Source: CAZVCJ01 sp964625745
Lineage (GTDB): Bacteria; Chloroflexota; Anaerolineae; VGOG01
NCBI GenBank assembly: GCA_964625745.1
Contig: CAZVCJ010000120.1
Coordinates: forward strand, 1 to 12,419
Length of the DNA: 12,419 nucleotides
Reading direction: 5' to 3'
The first letter of the stretch is position 1; each line of letters opens with the position of its first letter. The notes beneath the pieces are model-generated. The model saw only the letters and a program-made list of their open reading frames with translations. It was not told where the DNA came from and made no database searches. Positions 1-7,200 of the stretch are shown in pieces. The position numbers and the translations under genes are program-made.

Positions 1-77
1 TGTTGGAGCAGTCGGCTCATTCCTTCGGAGTCTACGGTGTTCTTGCAGCAGCCCAAGGAGAGCAGGTAATAGCGCAT
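1..77 (-). CDS. rimO: RimO, ribosomal protein uS12 methylthiotransferase (N-terminal 25 residues only)
   Basis: The first 77 bases, read on the minus strand, encode 25 residues that run off the window edge. They begin MRYYLLSLGCCKNTVDSEGM, the start of a radical-SAM methylthiotransferase of the RimO/MiaB class. The Cys at residue 10 in the 'SLGCxKNxVDSE' motif is the first ligand of the N-terminal auxiliary [4Fe-4S] cluster in this family. 'VDSE' favours RimO, which thiomethylates an Asp of ribosomal protein S12, over MiaB. The position usually held by Pro in GCPKN is Cys here. The ATG at 77 has an AGGAAG Shine-Dalgarno a few bases upstream and lies 34 bases after the rodZ-like stop, so the two genes probably share a transcript. 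Only the N-terminus is visible, so the radical-SAM CxxxCxxC motif and the TRAM domain cannot be checked. Confidence 0.8.
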   Translation of the reverse strand, partial: MRYYLLSLGCCKNTVDSEGMSRLLQ

Positions 78-111
78 TCTTTCTTCCTGGTGGCATGGGG
101 ATGAAATCTCG

Positions 112-1113
112 TTAGGGAGTGGCGGTGGGTGCAATCGTGGGAGTTACTGTAACCTCAGGCGTGGGGCTGACTCCCTCCGCAAACCATTCCAAGTCCACCA
201 CCTGCCCCCTCTCGCCCAGGAGGCCCAGGGGTTCGCCGTTGACGATGGCTTCCACACCGCCAGCGTTGCCGCAGCGCAGGGCGACGCTCTCTCGCCCGCG
301 CCAGGTGCGCGTTGTGCCCGCTTCCAGGGAGCCTGCGAAAGCCTCTTCCCCATCCACGAGCACCCGCAGCCAGACATACTCGACGATGTTCAGCTCGACC
401 TCGATGCCGGTGGAGACGCTGGGCGCGGAGGTGTTGGTGGGGGCGCTGGTGGGAGTGTCGGTCGGGGTGCTGGTGGGGGCGCTGGTGGAGATGGAGGTGG
501 ATACGGCGGCTGCGACGGTGGGCGTGGCAATAGGCGTGGCAGTAGGCGTTTCGGTGGGCATGGCGGTGGGCGTGGCGGTGGGCGTTTCGGCGGGCGTGGC
601 GGTAGGCATCGTGGTGGGTGTCGCTGTCGGGGTGGTGGAGGGCAGGACAACGGAGGTGGTAGCAGTGGGCGATGGGGTGGCGGTGGCGGTGGCTCGCCAG
701 GATAACAACTGGGTCTTGATTGTGGGGGGAAGGTAGTGCCACGTGGCCCAGGATCCAAAGGCCAAGAGCGCCACGATGAGCAGAGCGCCGATCACCAGGT
801 CGGGCGTCAGCCAGGAGGGTGTGGCCATGGATATGTCCATCGGCTGGAAGAAGCCGGGCTGTGACAGAGCTGCCTTGCCCTCGTTCTCCCGGCCTTCGTA
901 AAGGGCCATCGCTTCTTCAGGGTCGAGTTCCAGATACGTGGCGTAGGTGCGCAGAAACCCCTTGATGTAAGTTTCGGCGGGCCAGGCTCCATAGTTCCCC
1001 TCCTCCAGGGCCTGGAGAAACTTCTGCCGTATACGTGTGGCCTCTTCGACCTCTTCCAGGGATACCCCCTTTTGCTCGCGTGCCTCCCGTAGCAACTGAC
1101 CAAGATCGCCCAT
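112..1113 (-). CDS. RodZ-like protein: cytoplasmic HTH, one TM helix, Thr/Pro-rich linker, C-terminal DUF4115-type domain
   Basis: A 333-residue bitopic membrane protein of the RodZ type, which in rod-shaped bacteria links MreB to the cell-wall elongation machinery. Residues 1-75 form a helix-turn-helix domain of the HTH_25 kind (LGQLLREAREQKGVSLEEVE, then Y-x-K-G-F-L-R-x-Y). Residues 104-124 are a hydrophobic transmembrane helix. Residues 140-235 are a low-complexity stretch of T, P, A and S repeats, which would span periplasm or cell wall. Residues 236-312 fit the C-terminal beta domain of RodZ (DUF4115: 'VWLRVLVDGEEAF', 'VEAIVNGEPLG'). A second short TP-rich tail ends the protein. The ATG at 1113 has AGGAGGG eight bases upstream and a good promoter behind it. 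It is followed by rimO, a pairing often seen. A cell-shape role is inferred from the family; no mreB is in view. Confidence 0.82.
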   Translation of the reverse strand: MGDLGQLLREAREQKGVSLEEVEEATRIRQKFLQALEEGNYGAWPAETYIKGFLRTYATYLELDPEEAMALYEGRENEGKAALSQPGFFQPMDISMATPSWLTPDLVIGALLIVALLAFGSWATWHYLPPTIKTQLLSWRATATATPSPTATTSVVLPSTTPTATPTTMPTATPAETPTATPTAMPTETPTATPIATPTVAAAVSTSISTSAPTSTPTDTPTSAPTNTSAPSVSTGIEVELNIVEYVWLRVLVDGEEAFAGSLEAGTTRTWRGRESVALRCGNAGGVEAIVNGEPLGLLGERGQVVDLEWFAEGVSPTPEVTVTPTIAPTATP

Positions 1114-1163
1114 CAGCTTTCCCTCCTGTGAAATCGCTGGCGAATTCGAGTTCGCTACGCGCT

Positions 1164-1192
1164 ATTATACCTTACTTTGCCCTAATAGGCAA
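1164..1192 (-). promoter_or_regulatory. sigma70-type promoter for rodZ-rimO
   Basis: Read on the minus strand: TTGCCT (1192-1187), a 17-base spacer, then TATAAT (1169-1164). The -10 box matches consensus exactly. It lies about 50 bases upstream of the rodZ-like ATG. A short inverted repeat (GCGAA 1140-1144 with TTCGC 1151-1155) falls in the 5' leader between this promoter and the Shine-Dalgarno. Confidence 0.6.
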
Positions 1193-1206
1193 TAATCAGA
1201 AACTCG

Positions 1207-1250
1207 CCGGAGTGCGGACGCAAGTCCGCAGGCTTGCGCCTGCACTCCGG
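1207..1250. repeat. REP-like intergenic palindrome
   Basis: A 44-base imperfect palindrome with 9-bp outer arms CCGGAGTGC (1207-1215) and GCACTCCGG (1242-1250). Nested inside is a perfect 6-bp hairpin with a GCAA loop (GCGGAC 1214-1219, GTCCGC 1224-1229). Partial pairing of GCAAG with CTTGC supports an alternative long stem. It lies between the divergent rodZ and rplI promoters and has no coding function. Its composition resembles dispersed palindromes of many Chloroflexota genomes; copy number cannot be judged here. Confidence 0.6.
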
Positions 1251-1303
1251 AGCTCAAGTACTGGCGATTGGCTTGCAGGCGGATGGTCGCTGCGGAAGCC
1301 GAT

Positions 1304-1332
1304 TTGAGGTTTTTCCCGTTTTGGTGTATTAT
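1304..1332 (+). promoter_or_regulatory. sigma70-type promoter for rplI
   Basis: TTGAGG (1304-1309), a 17-base spacer and TATTAT (1327-1332). The predicted transcription start near 1339 leaves no room for a ribosome site for the upstream TTG at 1342, which supports the ATG at 1366 as the rplI start. Confidence 0.65.
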
Positions 1333-1365
1333 TAAGACAAATTGAGGATAGAAAGCGAGGATGCC

Positions 1366-1818
1366 ATGAAGATACTCTTGACCCAGGATGTGGAGAACCT
1401 GGGCAAAGCCGGTGAGATCAAGAAAGTGCCCGATGGCTATGCGCGTAACTTCCTGATTCCCAAAGGCTTGGCCGTGCTGGCCACGGAAGGCGCTACGAAA
1501 CAGACCCACGTGCAGCGCGAGGTCCAGGACAAGGTTCAACGGAGAGTCGAAGAGGAGGCTGCGTCCCTGGCTGAGATTCTGTGGCAACTGACGCTGACTT
1601 TCAAGGCTAAAGCCGGGGAGAAGGACAGGCTCTATGGCTCCATAACTAGCGCTGACATCGTGGAGGCCCTTGAGCGCGAGACGGGGCTTGTCTTCGACAA
1701 GCGCAAGGTGCAACTCAAAGGTAGCATCCATGAACTGGGCGAACATCGCGTTCCCATCAAGCTGATGGCCGGTGTGACGCCTGAGATCACGGTGGTCATT
1801 GAGCGGGAGGAAGAATAA
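1366..1818 (+). CDS. rplI: 50S ribosomal protein bL9
   Basis: A 150-residue protein, close to the usual 148 or so. Residues 1-40 carry the bL9 N-terminal signature: MKILLTQDVENLGKAG, then GYARNFLIPKGLA and ATEG. The long charged central helix (about 41-75) and the C-terminal globular domain (to the 'ITVVIEREEE' tail) are both present. L9 binds 23S rRNA near the base of the L1 stalk and helps hold reading frame. The ATG at 1366 is preceded by AAGCGAGG, with the promoter ending at 1332. A TTG eight codons upstream in frame is rejected because it would sit almost at the transcription start. The stop is two bases before the next gene, so the two are translated from one message. The more usual neighbours rpsF, ssb and rpsR are not here. 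Confidence 0.95.
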   Translation: MKILLTQDVENLGKAGEIKKVPDGYARNFLIPKGLAVLATEGATKQTHVQREVQDKVQRRVEEEAASLAEILWQLTLTFKAKAGEKDRLYGSITSADIVEALERETGLVFDKRKVQLKGSIHELGEHRVPIKLMAGVTPEITVVIEREEE

Positions 1819-1820
1819 CG

Positions 1821-2180
1821 ATGGCAGCCGGGTCGGATGAAAGCTACGAGAAAAGTGAGTTCGTCAAGCATTTGATAGCCAGCATCCCTTGCGCCGTTTG
1901 CCAGCACTGCTACGAACCGGACGACGTCCGAGTAGTTGAGCACCACGGTGAGATGTGGATTATGGCGGTGACATGTGATCACTGTGGCACCCAGGGCCTG
2001 GTGTTCGCTGTGATCCAGGAAGGAGAGAAGCCGGAGATCGTCAACGAGCTCACATCCCAGGAGTGGGCCAGGTTCCGAGAGATGCCCCAGGTAGATGCCG
2101 ACGATCTCCTTGATGCCCACGAGTTCCTCCGGGATTTCGACGGTGATTTCGTGAATCTCTTTGGAGGCAGAGTAGGGTAA
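1821..2180 (+). CDS. Conserved small zinc-ribbon protein of unknown function
   Basis: A 119-residue acidic, probably cytosolic protein that I do not recognise by name. It has two Cys pairs able to bind zinc: CAVCQHC (Cys24, 27, 30) and CDHC (Cys52, 55). They are separated by a short beta-rich segment (VRVVEHHGEMWIMAVT), as in a zinc ribbon. The C-terminal third (about 80-119) is acidic and helical (DADDLLDAHEFLRDFDGDF). There is no signal peptide or membrane segment. It starts two bases after the rplI stop and is followed by a terminator, so it forms a two-gene unit with rplI. Context suggests a link to ribosomes or nucleic acid, but that is a guess from position and the zinc ribbon. Confidence 0.72.
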   Translation: MAAGSDESYEKSEFVKHLIASIPCAVCQHCYEPDDVRVVEHHGEMWIMAVTCDHCGTQGLVFAVIQEGEKPEIVNELTSQEWARFREMPQVDADDLLDAHEFLRDFDGDFVNLFGGRVG

Positions 2181-2233
2181 CGGTTGGCAGTATACCCGGC
2201 CGACGCAATGATTCAGTTGATAAAAAGCGAAAT

Positions 2234-2266
2234 ACCTCGTCTTGGTGTCCCAGGCGAGGTGTTTTT
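2234..2266 (+). terminator. Rho-independent terminator of rplI and the zinc-ribbon gene
   Basis: The stem ACCTCG (2234-2239) pairs with CGAGGT (2255-2260). It extends inward through TC/GG and a GG/CC pairing, and is followed by GTTTTT (2261-2266). It lies 53 bases after the stop of the zinc-ribbon gene. On the minus strand a weaker U-rich stretch also follows the stem, so it might also stop the opposing RAMP operon. Confidence 0.8.
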
Positions 2267-2278
2267 GTCTCAGAGGTA

Positions 2279-2383
2279 ACTACTCAGGCTGTGTCATTGC
2301 GAGGCGGCGCTTTTCCGCCGAAGCAATCCCCTACTCGCGCATTGGAGATTGCTTCGCTTCGCTCGCAATGACACCTGAGTAGT
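2279..2383. repeat. MITE-like 105-bp inverted-repeat element
   Basis: The ends are ACTACTCAGG (2279-2288) and CCTGAGTAGT (2374-2383). Immediately inside, GTGTCATTGCGAG (2291-2303) mirrors CTCGCAATGACAC (2362-2374). The middle holds a GGCGG/CCGCC hairpin and the words GAAGCAATC and GATTGCTTC. The terminal arms pair over more than 20 bases apart from two extra bases (CT) on the left. There is no ORF. It resembles the dispersed 'GTCATTGCGAG...GAAGCAATC' repeat found in many bacterial genomes. It sits between a terminator and the end of the convergent RAMP operon, seven bases from that stop codon. Confidence 0.7.
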
Positions 2384-2389
2384 CACGCC

Positions 2390-3400
2390 TCAGCTTATCA
2401 TAAAGGTGCCGCATCCCAAATGGGTCTGTCTCCCGATGTGGAGTATGGATGCCAGCTCAAGATAGGGGATGATGGGATGCGGTATGGAGGCAAAGGTCTG
2501 CGTGCCTATCCAGCGCCCCGGGCAGTTCCTGGGGGCGGGCCGAAGGCCTTTGTAGTGGACAGGGATATGAGAAGCCTGTTCCATAGCTGCCCGGAGCTCC
2601 GCCTGTTCTTCTGAGCCTAAAATAGCCCACACGTCGTCAGGCGTATTGTACTTGCCGGGCAATAGCGAACTCATCCGACTGACTAGAGCATCCAGCATAC
2701 TCTGCAAGGTTGGCACTTGACGAAGAGGTATTTTCTTTCGATGGCCTCGTCGGCCAGGCTGGTCTGCGTCGCTGAAATCAAACGGCGTTATCCAGGTCAG
2801 GCGGTCGAACACGCGCTCTGACCTCGGCTCAAAAGTCAATCCTTCGGCCCACTGAACGGGAGTCGCGCGATAGTTCAAGTCCAGCCGCCCATCACTCACC
2901 ACAGGCTCCCACTGGGGTCCCCGCGCCGCGTAAATGGCCTGGATGTCGAATCGGCCCCACAAGCTGTTCCGTCGCTGCAATTGCTGATCAGAAACGGTCC
3001 CCGCTTCCTCCAGCGCCGGCAAGATCACCTCCAGAAAACGACCGTGATCCGCGCTCTCCCCCATCAGCTTGAGCTCCCACAGGATCAACTCTCCCTGTCC
3101 ATACGTCCACTTCCCCGGATAGACAAACAACGCCGCTTCAATCGGCCACGATGCCTCTGGCACTGTCTGGGACTTTTTCCCCCCCACCAGGGAGATTCCA
3201 CCGTGTTCGTCCCAGGGAGCCAGGGCTTTGTGCCAGGGGCGGGCCTCGCGAGTGGGAAGGCGATTGGCAATCATGGTCCCCAGAACCAGGGATAGCTCCG
3301 TGGACAGACACCTCGGCAAGCGAACCAACGAGCTGTTGACCCGCAACACCAGCAGATAGCGGACCAGTTTAATAGGTTTGATAAAAGGCCACATATTCAA
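2390..3400 (-). CDS. Cas6-like RAMP endoribonuclease (PF10040-type C-terminus)
   Basis: A 336-residue protein whose last 60 or so residues match the C-terminal RAMP fold of Cas6. The order is PGRWIGTQTF, a hydrophobic HPIIPYLELASIL, then the glycine-rich loop HIGRQTHLGCGTFMI, which fits the 'LHIGKxTxFGxGxY' pattern of the family. Cas6 cuts pre-crRNA within repeats without metal, leaving a 2',3'-cyclic phosphate. The N-terminus (YLLVLRVNSSLVRLP, then RPWHKALAPW) fits a first ferredoxin-like strand and helix. Catalytic residues in Cas6 vary and cannot be assigned by eye. The listed start is a TTG; an ATG two codons in (3394) is equally likely and gives 334 residues. Either start overlaps the end of the zinc-finger gene, so translation is probably coupled. 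No CRISPR array is in the window, so its RNA substrate is unknown. The RAMP assignment is fairly secure; processing activity is inference. Confidence 0.68.
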   Translation of the reverse strand: MNMWPFIKPIKLVRYLLVLRVNSSLVRLPRCLSTELSLVLGTMIANRLPTREARPWHKALAPWDEHGGISLVGGKKSQTVPEASWPIEAALFVYPGKWTYGQGELILWELKLMGESADHGRFLEVILPALEEAGTVSDQQLQRRNSLWGRFDIQAIYAARGPQWEPVVSDGRLDLNYRATPVQWAEGLTFEPRSERVFDRLTWITPFDFSDADQPGRRGHRKKIPLRQVPTLQSMLDALVSRMSSLLPGKYNTPDDVWAILGSEEQAELRAAMEQASHIPVHYKGLRPAPRNCPGRWIGTQTFASIPHPIIPYLELASILHIGRQTHLGCGTFMIS

Positions 3401-4277
3401 CGAGTTCGTACAGCAATTTGACTCGGCCCTTTGGCCACTGTCGAATCCTCCAGGCGTTCAGCATGTCTTTGGCTTCCTGAGTCAAGAACCCCATGAATCT
3501 TCCCCAATAAAACTGTTCCTCGCTGGTATCCTCCAAGTTCAGTAACTCGTACAGCGAAGCCTGTTCCTGGGGGCGCAGGATGGTCCGAAAGACCGCCGCC
3601 ATTTCTAACACGCTCAAGAATTCGGAAACTTCAAAGGTGAGCAAGCCCTGTTGGTCGCGGGTGTGGGGTCTCAGGATTTGATAGGGCGCAGAAAAAAACC
3701 GAACGCGCAACTGATCCATGGGAAACCGGGCCTCATGGTAGACAGCCCTGCAGAGAACGTCTCTCATGCTGACCCCTTTCCCCACTGCGGTGGTGGGAAG
3801 GATTTGGATCAATCCCTTCAGGTCAGAGCCGTGGTAGATGACGAGCTCCTGAAGCCACGGCTTTAGCTCGCGCCTGGGCATCATCAGCAGAAAGTGGTTC
3901 TCGTCGTGGACGTACGCGCCCAGGACGTGGTAGCCGCTGAATCCCTCGCCCATTCGAAGCAGCTTCGACAAGCGGTTGACCAGGCCCCATAAGACGATGG
4001 ATTGATGGGAGATTCTGCCCAACCTGTCGGCTCTGGTCACGATAGCCTGGCACGATGGGCAGCGGTGTCCTGAGCCTGCCGAAGGGTAGTTCTGCCGGGA
4101 AGAAGGTGCGCGGGGATAGACCCAACATCGTTGGCAGGGACCATCGAGGGCGGAAAAAGGCGGCCCGATCTCATCCCCAGTGGGAAAGAGATCGGGCCTG
4201 CTCGTGAGATATTCCAGGGTAGCTAACAACTCGGCGCCGCTTTCACTACGGCGCAGCCAATCAAAGCTGCTTAGCAT
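3369..4277 (-). CDS. Zinc-finger protein of the RAMP operon, possibly a degenerate Cas10-like subunit
   Basis: 302 residues, not recognised as a named family. A four-Cys zinc site is plain: CQRCWVYPR (Cys48, 51) and CPSCQAI (Cys73, 76). Residues 90-150 (helix, then YHVLGAYVHDENHFLLMMP, then helix) have the shape of the Cas10 palm hairpin, where GGDD would sit; here that position reads VHDE (123-126). Residues about 215-302 are helical and Leu/Phe-rich. The order zinc finger, palm-like hairpin, helical tail matches the C-terminal half of Cas10, without the HD and first palm domains. This is inference by eye. The ATG at 4277 lies inside the end of the RAMP fusion gene (17-base overlap) after an AAGGG. 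The loop between the Cys pairs contains a dispersed-repeat sequence (4069-4086). Alternatives are an accessory zinc protein unique to this operon, or a small-subunit (Cas11-like) scaffold. Confidence 0.6.
   Translation of the reverse strand: MLSSFDWLRRSESGAELLATLEYLTSRPDLFPTGDEIGPPFSALDGPCQRCWVYPRAPSSRQNYPSAGSGHRCPSCQAIVTRADRLGRISHQSIVLWGLVNRLSKLLRMGEGFSGYHVLGAYVHDENHFLLMMPRRELKPWLQELVIYHGSDLKGLIQILPTTAVGKGVSMRDVLCRAVYHEARFPMDQLRVRFFSAPYQILRPHTRDQQGLLTFEVSEFLSVLEMAAVFRTILRPQEQASLYELLNLEDTSEEQFYWGRFMGFLTQEAKDMLNAWRIRQWPKGRVKLLYELVEYVAFYQTY
4069..4086. repeat. Dispersed 18-bp repeat core inside the zinc-finger gene
   Basis: CCTGAGCCTGCCGAAGGG matches the intergenic copy CCTGAGCTTGTCGAAGGG (10895-10912) at 16 of 18 bases. 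Here it is read in frame on the minus strand as PSAGSG within the loop between the two zinc-binding Cys pairs, where extra residues are tolerable. Confidence 0.6.
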
Positions 4278-7200
4278 TCAGAGCCCTTTGCAGTGCGGTG
4301 TGATGCTGAACCACTTCGGGCTTGAGCCACTCGTCAACCTGGATGGGCAACTGCCAGCCCTGCTCGGGTTCGCCAGCGTATCGCTTGGTCCAGTCAATCA
4401 GAAAGCTGTCGGGGAGAATACGCAAGCGCAGGCTGCCGAAACCCAGGTAGCGGTTGTTCCCCATCCTGTGAGCGAGTTCTGGCTCCAGTCCCACACACCA
4501 TATCAGCCTTTGCAGTTCTTGTTCTTCGAGGTTCCAGAAGCGAATCGTAAAGCGGGCGCGGGCGCCAGGCAATATGGCTCTGAAGTAGCGGGCCTGGAAG
4601 GTATCGGGTTGGAAGTCCTCTACCTGCCTGGCAATGGGAGCCAACGGAGCGTGGGGAAAGACGCGCCAGGTCTTGCCGATGAGCATCCTGGTAGCGGGGC
4701 TATCCGCCACGCTTTGCCATTGACTCCCGGTGTACTGCCAATTGCCGTAGGGATACGGCACTTTGAACCAGGCCAACTCAGGTTCCTCGAACAGGCCAAA
4801 GCTGAAGGATACGCGCCCCATGATGGCCTGGTTTGGGCCCCTTCCCACCCAGCCGAACAGGCCATCGGTTGGGTTCAAGCGGCTGACGTCGCGGCTGGGC
4901 TCGCGAGAATCGCTGGCGATGGAGTAGACGTGGCGCAGCATCCCCTTGATGCTTCGGCTGGGGAGGGCGTAGATTTTGTCGGGACCTCGCTGGGCGGCCT
5001 CAGGGGGAGCCATGGCGAAGAAATCCCAGCCGTTTACAGGCCCATCGGCCAGGGTTGCTCTAAAGGATGGCTCGCCGCTCTCTCGTATGTTGAGAGGCGT
5101 CAGCACCTCGGCTTCCACGGCCAGCGTGCCACAGTAGCCGCCGAAAGCCCGATGCGAGATGAAGCCGGCCCTGGCCCTGGGCGGCGTCGGCGGGACCTCT
5201 TGCTCAGGAACGAGAGGGTAGATGGCCTGCAAGACGTTGGTAGCCGCCTTACCCTCCAGGTCTAGCCGTTGCCATAAGCCATCCCGACTCAGCGATTGCT
5301 TTCCAAACAGCTTTTCACCCACGCCGTCCGCGTCCGCTGTCAGCCAGGTGAGCCTGGACACGTCCGCCTTGACCCAACCGAACCCGCTGGTCTTTTCGCC
5401 GCCCACAGGGATGTCGCCCCTCTGGAAATCCTGGAGCAAGTGGACCAGGAGAGACATGGCCTCCAAATCCTGCTCCTCAATGTCCTGAACATCCACCTGG
5501 AGTTGGAAAGAGAGTTGATCGCCATAGGCGAAGAGATAATCGTGCTTGGTGGCCTCCAGCGGCTGTCCTGTTTCGGGATTCATCTTGACCCCATCCATGG
5601 AGCACCAGGCGCGCTCCGGATCCAACGGGTCGGTGAGATAGGCGTCGGAGAAAAAGGCCAGTCCCCGCTGCCGTTGAGCGCCAAAGAGGTGGTTCAGTAC
5701 ATCGGTGGTCTTGGCCGATTCACCCCACAGGGTTCTCAACACCTGGGTGGCGCGTTTTCTGAAAGCTCCTTTGATGGTGCTGCCGGGGACGTAGATCTCC
5801 CAGGCCCCCTGCTCCCGCGAAGACGGCGACCAGGCCAGCATGCGCATGAACACCGTGTCGTAGGGCTTGCCGTACTTGCGGGATATCTCTCGATTGGACG
5901 GGCCACCGGCGCGAAAATCAATGAGATGGGGCTGGGCCAGTTCCTGGCGAGTATGATCGCGATAGCCCTTGAGGAAGGCGATCATGTTCTCGTCGTTGGT
6001 GATGCTTTTGTTCAAATTCTGGGGATGTAACATGTGATGGAATCGCACTCGACGGTGGGCGTCAATAAATTCCCGCCACGTTGCGGGACTGATACCCTGT
6101 GGAGCCAGGTTCGGGTCGCCCCATTGGTACTCGTCAATCTGGCGTTTCAGTAACATGTTCTTGATCCGCAGGTGTTCCTCGCGGGTTGCGATCTCCGCGT
6201 CCACCCAGGCGTCGCTCTGAAGCAATGTTATCTGGTGATCTACCTGTTGGTAGAGCCGGAAGAGGATACCCCGACACGCTGGCGTCAGGATCTCCATCAG
6301 GGCCGCCTCGCTTTGAATCTGTTCGGCGAGACGGTCTTCCAGAGCGACGTCCAGGCCCAGGCTATTGGCAATCTCCAGCCAGACCTGGCGATTGAGTTGT
6401 TCGCGGGTCTGGCGCTGTTGCACCATGACCTTGAGGATACGCTTGGCCATGTTGGCCTTTTCCCCCAGGGCTTCCCCGAACGCGGCATCGGCCGCCTCCT
6501 TGCTAGGGAAAGACTGCTCCACCAGGGGTTGAATCTGTTCGAGTATCGTCTTGGAAAGCGCGTATTTCCCCTTGCCCAGCTTGGCCGCAGCCGCAGCCGG
6601 CAAAACCCAGGTCTCGACCTCCCCGATGGATTGCTCTCTCAGCCATATCGCGATGATCCTCGGCAAGTACTCGGCGAATTTATGCTTCCAGTCTTCCGGG
6701 TTGAGGATCGGCCCGGCCAGCCCCATGGCCAGCCGCTCGCGGATGGGGTCGGGCAGGTCGCGCATCGCCTCTACCAGCAGATGGCCTTCGATGGCGGCGA
6801 AAGAGGGCACATCGGGATCCACCTTGCCCCAGTTCCAGCCGACCATCACGGGGTTGGTGGCATTGAAGGTCAGGCCTATCCTCAGGTGATTGGTTCCGGG
6901 ATGCAGGCTGGGAGGCGCTTCGGGGAGCAAAGACGAAAGGTCCATTTCCAGGCGAACTCGCCCTAACCCCTTGCTCTTGCCGGCCCCAAACCAGAAACGT
7001 CCCTCTGCCAGTTCCTGCAAGACGTAATACAAATGAGCTGCGTTTTCACCTTGCTGCAGCACCGTCTCGTTGACGGACAAGGCGAAATCGAAAACGGAGT
7101 TGCGAAACAGGGTTTCCATTTTGTAGTTCGCATTCGCTTCCGCAGCCCAGCGGTCCTCGTCCAGCTTGATGCCCATGCGCAGGTCGAAGAAGCGATCTCG

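Noticed and set aside
119..736. Val/Gly-rich plus-strand frame opposite rodZ
   Set aside because: It is the complement of the Thr/Pro repeat linker; the low-complexity V-G-V pattern is a by-product of those repeats.
1342..1365. TTG-initiated N-terminal extension of rplI
   Set aside because: It would begin about three bases after the predicted transcription start, and bL9 proteins begin with MK-hydrophobic residues as at 1366.
4180..5265. Long plus-strand open frame across the RAMP fusion
   Set aside because: It is an antisense shadow of the GC-rich minus-strand gene, with no ribosome site and no recognisable motif. The minus frame has RAMP motifs throughout.
6172..6966. Second long plus-strand frame opposite the RAMP fusion
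   Set aside because: Same reason: antisense shadow, with composition that mirrors codon bias of the real gene and no conserved features.
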